Of a DNA stretch of 64,000 nt, positions 16,613-26,322 are shown in pieces. The position numbers and the translations under genes are program-made. Numbering within the stretch: position 1 is the stretch's first letter; each line of letters starts with the position of its first letter. This DNA is from Acidobacteriota bacterium (GTDB taxonomy: Bacteria > Acidobacteriota > Thermoanaerobaculia > Multivoradales > J023). The stretch spans positions 1 through 64,000 of the forward strand of contig JAJCXR010000064.1 of assembly GCA_029263315.1 (NCBI GenBank), read 5' to 3'. The notes under the pieces are model-generated. The model worked only from the letters and a program-made list of their open reading frames with translations. It was not told the DNA's origin and made no database searches.

Positions 16613-17631
16613 GGGGCATCATCTCGGTTGAGCAATTCGCGCAACAGATCCGGTGAGACGTTCAATTGACCGATTTTGTCGCTGCTCTCCGCTAGGCCTT
16701 GGAATGCCTGGGCGATGAGCTGCCCGGAGTCCATGCCAACGTTGGTCAATGCCTGAATGGTCTTGGGATTGGCCTCGGCTAGGGCCTTCATGACGGCGGC
16801 GATGGCGTAAGCCTTGGCGTCGGACTCTTCACGGGCGTTGGCCGTCGCCAGGGCCACCAAGTCGCGGTTTTTCTCCTCGATGGCGATCTTGGCGGCCATT
16901 TCCGCTTCTCGGATCTCCCGCTTTTTCTGCTGGACGGATTTCTCCGCCTCCATTTGGGCTTCCTTGATTTGCCGCTTTTTGTTCTCGACGGCGATCTCAG
17001 TATTGAGCTCGTTCTCCTTGATCGAACGCTCTTGCTCCACCGCGGCGTTGCGCCGCGCATAGATGGCCTCGTCCGCTTCGAGCAGGATCTGCTCCCGTGC
17101 CTCCGCTTCGAGGGCGCGGGAGGTTTCCGCCGTCGGTTTGATCGCCAGGATCGACAGGCCCAAGATCTCGATGCCCAACGAGGCGATGGCCTCCGCCTCT
17201 TGCAGCCCTTGGCGCAGGGAAGTGACGAGGTTTTCCGATTGTCCCAAGGCATCCCTCAAGGGCAGTGACTTGAGAGAGGCTCGGGTCAAGACTTGGGCGT
17301 GATTGATCAACCGTTGGGGAAGCTTCGAAGGATCGTCTGAGGCATAGCTCTGGCCGTCGGGGGAGAGGGTGTAGTTCATCAGCTGCGCCAGCTGCTTCGG
17401 TTTGGCGACGCGGTATGTGAGCTGACCCTGCACCGTCACCTGCTGGAAATCGGCGGTGACCTCTTCGAAAATAAATGGCACATCGACACTGCCGACGGGG
17501 ATCAGCACCAGGGAAGTGGTGGGCGCGAAGCAGAAGAAAGACAGGCCGGCTCCCTCCCGCACCACCTTGCCGTTTTTGAATTGCAAAACGAAGTCGGTCG
17601 GCTCTACTTTGATGAATCGAATTCCGAGCAT
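16609..17631 (-). CDS. SPFH/Band 7 domain protein
   Basis: A protein of 340 residues. An SPFH domain occupies about residues 5-185 (VPFIFEEVTADFQQVTVQGQ, QAEAIASLGIEILGLSI-type end), followed by a long charged coiled coil (about 190-275; EKSVQQKKREIREAEMAAKI) and a helical C-terminus. There is no N-terminal membrane helix, unlike flotillins or HflK/C, so any membrane association would be peripheral. Members form ring or cage oligomers that scaffold partner proteins. It is the first gene of a two-gene operon with the NAD-kinase-like protein. Confidence 0.85.
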   Translation of the reverse strand: MLGIRFIKVEPTDFVLQFKNGKVVREGAGLSFFCFAPTTSLVLIPVGSVDVPFIFEEVTADFQQVTVQGQLTYRVAKPKQLAQLMNYTLSPDGQSYASDDPSKLPQRLINHAQVLTRASLKSLPLRDALGQSENLVTSLRQGLQEAEAIASLGIEILGLSILAIKPTAETSRALEAEAREQILLEADEAIYARRNAAVEQERSIKENELNTEIAVENKKRQIKEAQMEAEKSVQQKKREIREAEMAAKIAIEEKNRDLVALATANAREESDAKAYAIAAVMKALAEANPKTIQALTNVGMDSGQLIAQAFQGLAESSDKIGQLNVSPDLLRELLNRDDAP

Positions 17632-17724
17632 GTTGGCTCTTTCTCGTGTCTTCAGAGATTGATTTCAAGGAGCACTAGGACACAGACCGCAAGGATCCCA
17701 AGGCATACTCGAAGATGCGTCCGC

Positions 17725-18198
17725 TCATTTCTTGGCCTTCGGCGTCAGCCCGACGCCGTCGCTCCACTTCAGATGTTTACGTTTTGTGCGGTCGGAGCAT
17801 GGGTAGGCACTGATCGAAAGCTCCACCCCAAGTGCCACGAGAAGGCCCATGAGATCTGGCGAAGCGATGTAGGAACGGGTGAAAAACCGCTCGCCACCCA
17901 CCGTCATGCCGACGGAGAGAACGATGCTCAAGTCGTTGCCGTGGCGCTGTCGCTCAGCCTTGAGGAAGGTGGTCAGCTTGCCGAGACGTTTCTCGACCTG
18001 CTGTAGGTGTCGGTCGCGGTCGAGACGTTTGGACAGGGGGACCCGAAGGACGGAGGTGGTCCGAGGTTCTCCTTTGCGGCGGCCGAATTCGAACGGCTCG
18101 CCTTCCAGGGCGTAGAGGTCCCTACCGAGGCCAAGGCGTCGGGCTGCGGACTTGGCGTCGAAGTCAGGGCCTTCGATCCACAGTTGGCTACTGAACAT
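17725..18198 (-). CDS. Small protein, possibly DUF4279-like
   Basis: A protein of 157 residues if the ATG at 18198 is used; an ATG at 18249 adds 17 residues of poor quality. The sequence begins MFSSQLWIEGPDFDAKSAAR and includes a basic GEP motif (EFGRRKGEPRTTS) and a C-terminal part (ASPDLMGLLVALGVELSIS) that recall DUF4279 proteins. The function is unknown. There is no signal peptide or membrane segment. It lies apart from both neighbouring operons. Confidence 0.55.
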   Translation of the reverse strand: MFSSQLWIEGPDFDAKSAARRLGLGRDLYALEGEPFEFGRRKGEPRTTSVLRVPLSKRLDRDRHLQQVEKRLGKLTTFLKAERQRHGNDLSIVLSVGMTVGGERFFTRSYIASPDLMGLLVALGVELSISAYPCSDRTKRKHLKWSDGVGLTPKAKK

Positions 18199-18326
18199 GC
18201 CTACTGCCTCTGTTCGGCTGTCGCATCCGGTGGCGCAGATTAGTGGCATAGGCGTTTGTTTTCATGGCTCTCAAATGATCGTAGCCAACCTCCTCGCGGA
18301 GGTCAATTGATGGCATGGCGATTGAT

Positions 18327-19571
18327 TCACGCCGCACTCTTCTGCCGTGCTTCCCCAGGATGCAAACGCAGCGAAAAGAGCGCCGTCAGCATCACCAAGC
18401 CGCCCGCCAACCAGAAGGGAAACGGCTCCCCCCAGTGTTGGAAGACCCAACCGGCGAGGACGGGACCGATGAGACGGCTGACGCCGCCGAAGGTCTGCTG
18501 CACCCCCATGGTTTGGCCGACGACATCGGGATCGGCATAGCGGGAGATCAGGGACGTGGTGCAGGGAAAGAGCAGGGCGGTGCCGGCGGGGATGAGGGTG
18601 ATGCAGGCCAGGAATTGCCACGGATTGGCCGACAGGGGGGCGGTGAGCATGCCGATGGCGAGCAGCAGGGCCCCCAGCCTCAGGACGCGGACTTCGCCAA
18701 AATGGTGCACGGCCTTGCCGAGGATGACGGCTCGCATGATGATCGAGACGAAGCCGACGAAGGCGTAGAACCAGCCGATGTTGTGCTCGGTGACGCCGAA
18801 GCGGGCGTTGAGGAAGAGGGCGAGGACGGCGTTCATGCCCATGAAGGCCATCATGGCAGCGGCGTAGACAACGATCAATGAGCTGACGGCGGCCAGGGGA
18901 TGGCGCACCACTTCGAGGATCTGGCCGCGGACACTACGGCGGGCGGCGGAGCTCCTGTTGCGGGGCGCCCGTTCCGGCAACCAGCGCCAGGCGAAGACCA
19001 GGTTGAGGCCACACAGACTGGCGGCGATGAGACCCGGTGCGGTGGTGCTGAAGCCGACGCTGAAGGAGGCGATGGCGGGGCCGATCATCACCCCGGCGCT
19101 GGTGCAGGCGGTGATCCATCCCAGGGCCTTGGCCCGCTCGTCGGGTCCCACCGAGTCGCTGACATAGGCGGAGACGACGCTGATCGTGCCGCCGCCGGCG
19201 CCCTGCAGAAAGCGACTCAGCAGGAGCAACCACACCGAGTCGGCATAGGCGAAGGTGATATAGGCCAGGGCGGCCATCAGCTGCGAGCCGATGATGATCG
19301 GGCGGCGGCCGTAGAGATCGGACAGACGGCCCCAGAAGGGTGACGACAGCATTTGCGCCAGGGCGAAGACGGAAATCAACACGCCGATGATCGAGGCGTC
19401 GGCTCCGAAGCGCAGGGCGTAAAAGGGCAGCAAGGGCAGGATCAGGGCAAAACCCACCATATCGACAAAGGCGGTGACCATCAGCACCCAGAGTCGGCTC
19501 AGGGTGAGGCGCTGCGGGCCGTCCGAGGGTCCTTGGCCGGAAGGCGTGTTAGTGACGGTTGAGGTTGTCAC
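18327..19571 (-). CDS. MFS transporter, TetA/DHA1-like
   Basis: A protein of 414 residues with about 12 hydrophobic segments. The family loop motif is GRLSDLYGRRPIIIG, preceded by MLSSPFW, and motif C-like GWITACTSAGVMIGPAI is present, so it is probably a proton-driven exporter. The GTG at 19571 overlaps the permease stop (GTGA), which fixes the start and places it last in the ABC operon. The longer open frame to 20165 is only a shadow of the permease. The substrate cannot be read from the sequence. Confidence 0.85.
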   Translation of the reverse strand: MTTSTVTNTPSGQGPSDGPQRLTLSRLWVLMVTAFVDMVGFALILPLLPFYALRFGADASIIGVLISVFALAQMLSSPFWGRLSDLYGRRPIIIGSQLMAALAYITFAYADSVWLLLLSRFLQGAGGGTISVVSAYVSDSVGPDERAKALGWITACTSAGVMIGPAIASFSVGFSTTAPGLIAASLCGLNLVFAWRWLPERAPRNRSSAARRSVRGQILEVVRHPLAAVSSLIVVYAAAMMAFMGMNAVLALFLNARFGVTEHNIGWFYAFVGFVSIIMRAVILGKAVHHFGEVRVLRLGALLLAIGMLTAPLSANPWQFLACITLIPAGTALLFPCTTSLISRYADPDVVGQTMGVQQTFGGVSRLIGPVLAGWVFQHWGEPFPFWLAGGLVMLTALFSLRLHPGEARQKSAA

Positions 19572-21232
19572 GCGGCGTTGTCCCCCCGTCCCCAGAGCAG
19601 GAAGGCGCCACCGCTGAGCGACATCAACAACACGCCGTAGGCCGCGGCGACACCGAAGTCTTGATCTCGCAACATGGATTGAATCTCGATGGAAATGGGA
19701 CGGGTTGTATAGGTGTAGAGCACGATGGAGGTGACGAAGTCGCCGAGGGCGGTGATGAAGGCCAAGCCTAGGCCGGCCATCAAGGCCGGGCGGATGGCCG
19801 GGAAGATCACCTTCCAGAAGGCCCGCAGGGGGCCCGCGCCGAGGCCGGTGGCCGCTTCTTCCAGGGACGGGTCCAGCTGCCGTAGCCCGGCCAGGGCGGA
19901 CCGACCGGTGATCGGCAAACAGCGCACCAAGTAGGCCAAGGGCAAGATGATCGGGGTGCCGATCCACACGAAGCGACCCAGCCACGGGGCGTCGACACTG
20001 AAGGCGGTGCCCAAGGCGACGGCGAAGACGGTGCCTGGGATGGCCCAAGGCAAAGCCACCAGGGTTTCGAGGGCACCTCCGAGGCGGCCCCGCACCTTGA
20101 TCGATTGTCGCGCCGCCATGACGCCCAAGCTCACCGCCGCCAGGGAGGCAACAGTGGCCATCCACAGGGAGTTGAGCATCGGCCGCAAACGTTCCCAGCG
20201 GGAGAACAAATCGCGGTAGTTACCGAGCTCGAGCACCGGCGGCAGCAGCTCCACCGTCCAGGTGCCGTAGGGCACAAACGAAATGAGCACCAGGGTCAAG
20301 TGCGGCAGCAGCATGAAAACGGCCAAGCCCCAGCCGAGGGCGGCGGAGCCCCAGCGGGCCAAGGGATGCTGCAGCACCGTCGGTTGCGGGGCGATGCCAT
20401 GGGCAGAGGTCACCGTATCGGGGCCTTGCAAGCGGCGGATCGCCAGCAGGGCGATCAAGGCCATGCAAGCGAGGACCACCGCTTCCACTTGCGCCAAGGC
20501 CAGCTGGCCGTTGACCCGGGAGGCGACGATCTGGGTCGTCATCACCCGAAAGCCACCGCCGAAGATGTAGGGGGCCGAGAAGGAACCCAGGGAGGTCATG
20601 AAGGTGAGCAGTGCCGCGCCGAGGAGAGCCGGCCGCAACTGCGGCAGGACCACCCGCCACAGGGTGCGCCAGCGGCCTGCCCCGAGGGCGGCGGCGGCTT
20701 CCAGCATGGAGCCGTCCAAACGCGACAGAGCGGCGCGGGTGAAGAGGTAGAAGTAGACGTACATCGAGTACGTGTGCACCAGCAGGATGGCACCGGCGCC
20801 GTGCAGACGCCACGGGGCTTGCTCGAGGCGCAGCAGCCATTGCAAGGAGCGGGTAAAGATGCCACTTTCGCCGTAGAGGAAAAGAAAGGCGATCACCCCC
20901 ACCAAGGGCGGCAAGGCGACGGGTAGGGCGAGCAGGGCCCCGAGGGTGCGACGGCCGGGAAAATCGGTGCGCTCGAAGACGAAGGCCAGGGGAATGCCCA
21001 CCAAGCCCGCCAACAGCACGGTGGCGACGGAAATCCACGCCGAGCTCCACAGGGCCTTCCACTCGTCGGGGCGCGAGGCAAAGGTGCGGAAGTGCTCCAA
21101 GGTGAAGGTTGCGACGCCGCCCAAGGCTTCGAGCAGGGTGAGCAGCAGCGGATAGGTCACCAGCCAGGCCAAGAGGAGAGCCAGGCCGATGGCCGTCGGC
21201 CGCAACCGACGGTTGAGAGGTAGGCCGTTCAT
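19568..21232 (-). CDS. ABC transporter permease, fused FbpB type
   Basis: A protein of 554 residues with two tandem permease domains (about 12 hydrophobic segments). Each has an EAA-type cytoplasmic loop: LEAAAALGAGRWRTLWRVVL in the first half and LEEAATGLGAGPLRAFWKVI in the second. Such duplicated permeases serve iron(III), thiamine or phosphonate uptake systems. It overlaps the ATPase gene upstream by four bases and the MFS gene downstream by four bases, so translation is coupled. Confidence 0.88.
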   Translation of the reverse strand: MNGLPLNRRLRPTAIGLALLLAWLVTYPLLLTLLEALGGVATFTLEHFRTFASRPDEWKALWSSAWISVATVLLAGLVGIPLAFVFERTDFPGRRTLGALLALPVALPPLVGVIAFLFLYGESGIFTRSLQWLLRLEQAPWRLHGAGAILLVHTYSMYVYFYLFTRAALSRLDGSMLEAAAALGAGRWRTLWRVVLPQLRPALLGAALLTFMTSLGSFSAPYIFGGGFRVMTTQIVASRVNGQLALAQVEAVVLACMALIALLAIRRLQGPDTVTSAHGIAPQPTVLQHPLARWGSAALGWGLAVFMLLPHLTLVLISFVPYGTWTVELLPPVLELGNYRDLFSRWERLRPMLNSLWMATVASLAAVSLGVMAARQSIKVRGRLGGALETLVALPWAIPGTVFAVALGTAFSVDAPWLGRFVWIGTPIILPLAYLVRCLPITGRSALAGLRQLDPSLEEAATGLGAGPLRAFWKVIFPAIRPALMAGLGLAFITALGDFVTSIVLYTYTTRPISIEIQSMLRDQDFGVAAAYGVLLMSLSGGAFLLWGRGDNAA

Positions 21233-22317
21233 CCCTCGGTGGTTTCGCGGCGGAAGACCCGCGGCACGAGGTGCGGCTGGCGCCGCGCGATGCTCACCCG
21301 GTCGCCGGGCCGGGGCATGGTATCGACCAGGACCTCCAAGTTGCCCAGATTGGGAATCTGCACCAGGCAGTAGGTCAAGACGCCGGTGAAATGGCCATCC
21401 ACCACCTTGCCCCGCAGGTCGCCGTCGTCCGCCAGGCGCAGGGCTTCGGGACGCACGATGAGGTCCACGTCGTCGCCGACGGCCACTTGCTCGGCGGTGG
21501 CGCCCTGCCAGACGACACCGTCGGCGAGCTGGACATCGACTCCGAGGTCTCTATCCGGCGAGCTTTTGAGGGCGGTCACGGTGCCGGGCAAGGTGCTGGC
21601 ACGTCCCACGAAGGTGGCCACAAAGGGACGTTGCGGCCGACGATAGAGCTCCTCCGGCGTGCCGAGTTGTTGCAACCGTCCGGCGTGCAGGACGGCCACC
21701 CGATCACCGACGTGGAAGGCTTCTTCCTGCTCATGGGTCACCAAGACGGTGGTGATGCCGATCTCCTGCACCGCCGCCTTCAGCTCCTGACGGGTGCGTT
21801 CGCGTAACGACGGGTCGAGATTCGACAACGGCTCGTCGAGCAACAAGATCCGCGGCTCCGGCGCCAAGGCGCGGGCCAGGGCGATGCGTTGCTGCTGGCC
21901 GCCGGAGATCTCGCTCACCCGCCGGCCGCCGAAGCTGGCCATGTCGACCAGCTCGAGGACGGTGGCGATGCGTTGTTGGCGACGCCGGGCGTCCCAGCCT
22001 TGGGCGTCGAGACCGAAGGCGATGTTTTCCTCGACCGTCATGTGGGGAAAGAGGGCATAGTGCTGGAACACCATGCCGAAACCCCGCTGCGCCGGCCGTT
22101 GCCCGGTGACCTCCTCGCCGGCCACCACGATGCGACCGTGGTCGGGGGTTTCGAAACCCGCCAGCAGGCGCAAGGCGGTGGTCTTGCCGCTGCCGGAGAG
22201 GCCCAACAGGGCGAGGATCTCCCCTTCGGCCAACTGCAGGGAGAGATCTTGCAAGACCTTCACTTGGCCGAAACTCTTGGCCAGGCGGTCGATGTCGAGG
22301 AAAGGGTTCATGGTCAT
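21229..22317 (-). CDS. ABC transporter ATP-binding protein, FbpC/PotA type
   Basis: A protein of 362 residues. Walker A GLSGSGKTT is near residue 40, the signature is SGGQQQRIALARAL, Walker B is ILLLDEPLSNLD, and the switch His is in TVLVTHEQEEAF. A C-terminal TOBE-like domain follows (about 240-355). It powers the fused permease encoded next, with which it overlaps by four bases. Family members import iron(III), sulfate, polyamines, thiamine or phosphonate; the paired binding protein points to the FbpA/TbpA group. Confidence 0.9.
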   Translation of the reverse strand: MTMNPFLDIDRLAKSFGQVKVLQDLSLQLAEGEILALLGLSGSGKTTALRLLAGFETPDHGRIVVAGEEVTGQRPAQRGFGMVFQHYALFPHMTVEENIAFGLDAQGWDARRRQQRIATVLELVDMASFGGRRVSEISGGQQQRIALARALAPEPRILLLDEPLSNLDPSLRERTRQELKAAVQEIGITTVLVTHEQEEAFHVGDRVAVLHAGRLQQLGTPEELYRRPQRPFVATFVGRASTLPGTVTALKSSPDRDLGVDVQLADGVVWQGATAEQVAVGDDVDLIVRPEALRLADDGDLRGKVVDGHFTGVLTYCLVQIPNLGNLEVLVDTMPRPGDRVSIARRQPHLVPRVFRRETTEG

Positions 22318-22368
22318 GCTCAGGCTTTGTTGGGTGCCGGCTGGCGCTCGGGGTAGCTCACTTCGGGC

Positions 22369-23439
22369 TTACGGCCGGTCGGCCCCTTCCGGCTTGCCCT
22401 GGCCGCGCACCGTGCGATCCCAGGTGTTCATCCACTCGGCCCCTTGGCTCTCCAGCAACTGCCAGTCCACCTCGGCGGTCACCAGCTGGGCCAGGGCTTC
22501 GCGGGCCCAGGCGGGCAGCTCGTCCTCGGCCATGTCGAGACGCGCCGGCAAGCGGAACGCTTCCTCCGCCGCCAAGCTCTGGGCTTGGTGACTGCCGATC
22601 CAATCGATGAAGCGCCGGGCCTCCTCGGGATGCTTGGCACCTTTCACCAAGCCGATGGAATCGTCGATCACCGGCGAGCCGCTGCTCGGAAAGGTGTAGC
22701 CCAGGGACGCCCCCCGCAAGCGCTGGAAGAGGATGTCGGTGAGCTCCCACAGGGTCACTTGGCCCTCTTGCCGGACGATCTTCTGGTGCAGCAGGGCCGG
22801 GCTATGCACGTACTCCTTGGTTTGGGCGTCGAGACGGCGCAGCCAATCGAAACCTTGCTCCGTGCTGCCGGTCTCGGCCACCGAGCGGGCCAGGATCATG
22901 CCGAAAATGGTGCGCATGGTGCCGCTGGCCAGGGGATCTCGCACCAGGATTTTTCCTTGCCAGCGGGGGTCGAGGAGGTCGTCCCAGTCTTTGGGGGCGT
23001 CTTCCGGTGCCACCGTTTTTTCGTTATAGACCAAGATAGGCGGCGTCCGGTAGAGGGCGAAGTAGAGATCGTCCGGGTGCTGGCTAGCCGGTGGAATCGC
23101 ATCGGCCCAGGGCGGACGATAGGCTTCCAACAGACCGTCGGCGGCGCCCCGCGAAAGGATGGTGGCGGGGCCCCCGAACCAGACGTCACATTGGGGATTG
23201 GCGGCTTCGGTGCGTACTCGGTCGTAGACCTCCTGCGAGCCCATGTCGAGCCAGCGAACGTCGATTTCCGGGTTGGCCTCCTCGAAGGTTGTCTCCACCA
23301 GGGTCAGCAAATCGCGGCCGTGCGGTGAGTACATCACCAACGGCGTGCGCCCGTCACCACAGGCGGTGGTCAAGAGCAGCAGCCAGCCGGTGAGCAGCAA
23401 GGGGAATCTGGGACGGCATCTTGCTGAAAAAGGAGTCAT
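22369..23439 (-). CDS. ABC transporter substrate-binding lipoprotein, FbpA type
   Basis: A protein of 356 residues with a lipoprotein signal (LLLTGWLLLLTTACGD). The mature part is a type II periplasmic-binding fold (LVMYSPHGRDLLTLVETTFE, DVWFGGPATILSRGAADG, TPPILVYNEKT). These proteins bind iron(III), thiamine or 2-aminoethylphosphonate; the ligand is not decided here. The start overlaps the stop of the LmbE-like gene by four bases, which ties uptake to the deacetylase gene. Confidence 0.87.
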   Translation of the reverse strand: MTPFSARCRPRFPLLLTGWLLLLTTACGDGRTPLVMYSPHGRDLLTLVETTFEEANPEIDVRWLDMGSQEVYDRVRTEAANPQCDVWFGGPATILSRGAADGLLEAYRPPWADAIPPASQHPDDLYFALYRTPPILVYNEKTVAPEDAPKDWDDLLDPRWQGKILVRDPLASGTMRTIFGMILARSVAETGSTEQGFDWLRRLDAQTKEYVHSPALLHQKIVRQEGQVTLWELTDILFQRLRGASLGYTFPSSGSPVIDDSIGLVKGAKHPEEARRFIDWIGSHQAQSLAAEEAFRLPARLDMAEDELPAWAREALAQLVTAEVDWQLLESQGAEWMNTWDRTVRGQGKPEGADRP

Positions 23440-26105
23440 GGTTTCTCCGCCAGGGACAGTAGGTTGGCAAACAGGCGATAGGCCCCAGGAATTCCCGCCG
23501 GCAATTGACGGAAGAAGGCGAGGCCGGTGTAGACGTAGGTTCCGCTGCCGTAGGATGCCACGATCAGCCCCCCTTTTTTGGCCTTACCGTCGCCGCCATA
23601 GCGATCGGTCATCGACATCAACGGTTGATAGGCGGCATCCCAAGTACCGGCGAAATAGAGTCCCCGTTCTTGCACCCAACCTTGCCAATCTTCGGCCTTC
23701 AAGGCATTGGGGAGGTTGAAGACCGCATGCTCGGGTTGCAGCAACTCGACGGCGGCGTCTTCGTCGGTGATGCGATCGTGGGGCCGGTGGATGTCGAGCC
23801 GGTAGGGGGCAAAGCCGCCGCCACTGAACTGATACTGCTGGTACTGGACGATCATCAAACCGCCTCGCTGCACGTAGTCGAGGAGCCGTGCATTGGCCCG
23901 CACCAGGGCATCGTCGACCTCGTAGGCGCGGCTGCCGACGACGATGGCATCGTAGAGGTCCAAGTCGCCGGTGGCCAGCTGTTCGGGCGACAGCACTTCG
24001 ATGGGCATCCCGATGGCGGCCAGCAGCTCGGGCACGGCGTCGGAGGCGCCCCGCACGTAGCCGATGCGGTCGAGGTCCGGCCGTCGAATATCCGCCACGA
24101 CCACTTCGGCGGTGGCCGGTTGGGGCCGCGGCGTCGGCCGGATGTGCTCGTAGTCGATCACCGGATAGGACGCATCGTAGAGGTGGCCGGCGGCGTCGAC
24201 GGCGCGCACCGCCAATGTGTAGCGTCCGGCTTCGAGATCGCCGGGACGCGGCAGCAGCAAGTCCACCTGCGCTTTGCCGAAGGCTTGGTCGATATAAACC
24301 TCCGGCGGCACATACCCCTCCGGCGGCACGGTGGTTGTCCAAGGCGCGGGCAGCACCGTCTGGAGCCGCAGCCGTTGGGGTTGATCGATGTTGGAGGTGA
24401 TGTCGACTTGCAGGCGCAGGGGTCCGCTTCCGCCCAGGGGAAGAATCCGCAAGGACGGTCGAAGGCTGATCTCAACGGCCGGTACGATCCGCAGGGGCCG
24501 TCGGATCTCACCCCGGGCTTGGTCCCGCTGGCGGGAGACCACCTCCCGTTCGAGCTGTACTGGAGTGCCGTCCAGATCGAAGCGGAAGCGCAGGCGTAGG
24601 GGTGGCGGCGCAAAGGGCTCACCCCGCACCTCCGGCGCCACGTTTCGCCAGTCGTAGAGGTCTTCCATACGGGGCTGGGCGAGAAAATAGGGGGTCGAGG
24701 GCGAAGCATTCTCCGGCACGGCGATTCGCAGCAGACGCTCGTCGCTCACCCGGGTACGGAAGCGCGAGCCTTCGGCCTCCGGTGGCCGGCTGCCGAGAAA
24801 CTGCCAATCGGCGGCGGCGAGGATCTCAATCTGGAGATCGTCCACTTGCCCTGGGCCGGCGTTCCAGAAGATCGAGCGGGCTTCGACGGCGGTGCCCGGC
24901 ACCACGATCTCGGTCTCGGTCACCGCGTCCAGCAAGATCTGCGAAGCGTTGGCCAGGGCCTCCTGCGCCAGCCAGAGCTTCTCGTCGAGCAGGGCGATGG
25001 CGTGGGCATTGGACGAGGGGGCGCCGTCGGTGTCGGTCAGGCGCCCTCGGCTCGACCGCAGGCGGCGCACGATGTCGTGCAGGGCTCGCCGCACCGCCGT
25101 CTGGTCGTCCGCCCGCAGCTGGCTCCTGGCCTGCCGAGCTAGGGTCTCGACGGCTTCGAGTTCCCCTTGCAGTGTCGACCTGGCGCTCGGGGCCGCCACT
25201 TGGGCGATGGCGCTGAGGGAGGTGTCGATCTCGTTCCACAGGGGTTGGTCGGCGCCACCTCGCCCCGCCACCCACTGCAGACGCCCGGTGTAGTCCCCCA
25301 GGGGCTGGATTGAGCCCATGTCCTGGCAGCGGTGCTGGGAGCGACTGGCCAGGGCGATTTGCAAGATGGAGCGGCCGCTCCATGGCTCGATGGTGCCCAT
25401 CGGCACCTCGATGGCCTGGGCCTCGGGGTCCCACCAGGCACCGCGATAGAAGGTGTCGATGTGCCAGGGGGGCAACCCTTCGTCGAGCAGATGGGGAAAG
25501 GCTGCGGGATCCGCCGCCAGCGTGAAGACTTGCTCCGCCACCCAGCCGGAAGCTTGGTGTTGTCCGTGTCCGGCGGCGGCGGTCGGCGGAAAGACCGCCA
25601 TCAAGATCTGCGGCTTGAAGCGACGCACTACCCGCACCGCATCCTCCAGCAGCACCTGCGACGGCCAGCGCTGGAGGGTCTCGTCGAGGGATCGGGTGTA
25701 GCCGAAGTCGTAGGCGCGGGAGAAATACTGTCGTGCCCCGTCGATCTCACGGGCGGCGGCCAGCTCGCGGGAGCGCAGGAGACCGAGATCGGTTCCCACC
25801 TCGGAGCCGATGAGATTCTGCCCACCGTCGCCGCGGCTCAAGGAAAGGTAGGCGGCTTCACCCCCCTGACCGCGTGCCACGGCGGTCAGCAGCGTGGTGT
25901 CCTCGTCGTCCGGATGGGCTGCGATCACCAATAGGCGTCGATGGCTGGCTAGTCTCACCAAGGCGCGATCGAGGGCGGCCAAACCGCCGGAGGAGGCGGA
26001 TTGCAGGGCCTTGATGTCGTCGGGGGGCGGAGTTGACGATGACGGGAGCGCAAGGCATGTCATCAGGGCAAGGTAGAAGACGGCGGCCAGCCGGCGTCCT
26101 TGCAT
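23436..26105 (-). CDS. Secreted LmbE/PIG-L family deacetylase
   Basis: A protein of 889 residues from the ATG at 26105, chosen because it gives a signal peptide (RLAAVFYLALMTCLALPSSS); an ATG at 26177 is possible. The N-terminal 250 residues are an LmbE/PIG-L domain with the zinc motif AAHPDDEDT and a distal GHGQHQASG. These enzymes remove acetyl groups from N-acetylglucosamine-type sugars. The remaining 600 residues include beta domains and a C-terminal part resembling glutamine amidotransferase-like folds (VVGSRAYEVDDALVRANARL, LMIVQYQQYQFSGGG). It is the first gene of a five-gene operon with an ABC importer and an MFS exporter. Confidence 0.85.
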   Translation of the reverse strand: MQGRRLAAVFYLALMTCLALPSSSTPPPDDIKALQSASSGGLAALDRALVRLASHRRLLVIAAHPDDEDTTLLTAVARGQGGEAAYLSLSRGDGGQNLIGSEVGTDLGLLRSRELAAAREIDGARQYFSRAYDFGYTRSLDETLQRWPSQVLLEDAVRVVRRFKPQILMAVFPPTAAAGHGQHQASGWVAEQVFTLAADPAAFPHLLDEGLPPWHIDTFYRGAWWDPEAQAIEVPMGTIEPWSGRSILQIALASRSQHRCQDMGSIQPLGDYTGRLQWVAGRGGADQPLWNEIDTSLSAIAQVAAPSARSTLQGELEAVETLARQARSQLRADDQTAVRRALHDIVRRLRSSRGRLTDTDGAPSSNAHAIALLDEKLWLAQEALANASQILLDAVTETEIVVPGTAVEARSIFWNAGPGQVDDLQIEILAAADWQFLGSRPPEAEGSRFRTRVSDERLLRIAVPENASPSTPYFLAQPRMEDLYDWRNVAPEVRGEPFAPPPLRLRFRFDLDGTPVQLEREVVSRQRDQARGEIRRPLRIVPAVEISLRPSLRILPLGGSGPLRLQVDITSNIDQPQRLRLQTVLPAPWTTTVPPEGYVPPEVYIDQAFGKAQVDLLLPRPGDLEAGRYTLAVRAVDAAGHLYDASYPVIDYEHIRPTPRPQPATAEVVVADIRRPDLDRIGYVRGASDAVPELLAAIGMPIEVLSPEQLATGDLDLYDAIVVGSRAYEVDDALVRANARLLDYVQRGGLMIVQYQQYQFSGGGFAPYRLDIHRPHDRITDEDAAVELLQPEHAVFNLPNALKAEDWQGWVQERGLYFAGTWDAAYQPLMSMTDRYGGDGKAKKGGLIVASYGSGTYVYTGLAFFRQLPAGIPGAYRLFANLLSLAEKP

Positions 26106-26322
26106 CGGTGGGAGAAGTGGAGGGCCCGGGGCCGGGAACCTCGGAGCTGGGGAGGTGTTGTCTAGGTCGATCATCATGGGGGATTGTAGCCCCGACTGGG
26201 CATTCCGCCCAGCGAGGCATGCTATTCTTTCGCCGCGAGTTGCTGGCCGCCGCCTCTTGCAGACCCGGCATGGCGGGTTGCCCAGACGCCGCAATGCCGA
26301 ATCAGAAAGCCAATAGAGATTC

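Noticed and set aside
19572..20165. N-terminal extension of the MFS transporter
   Set aside because: It is a shadow of the permease gene; the GTGA overlap at 19571 gives a sensible start.
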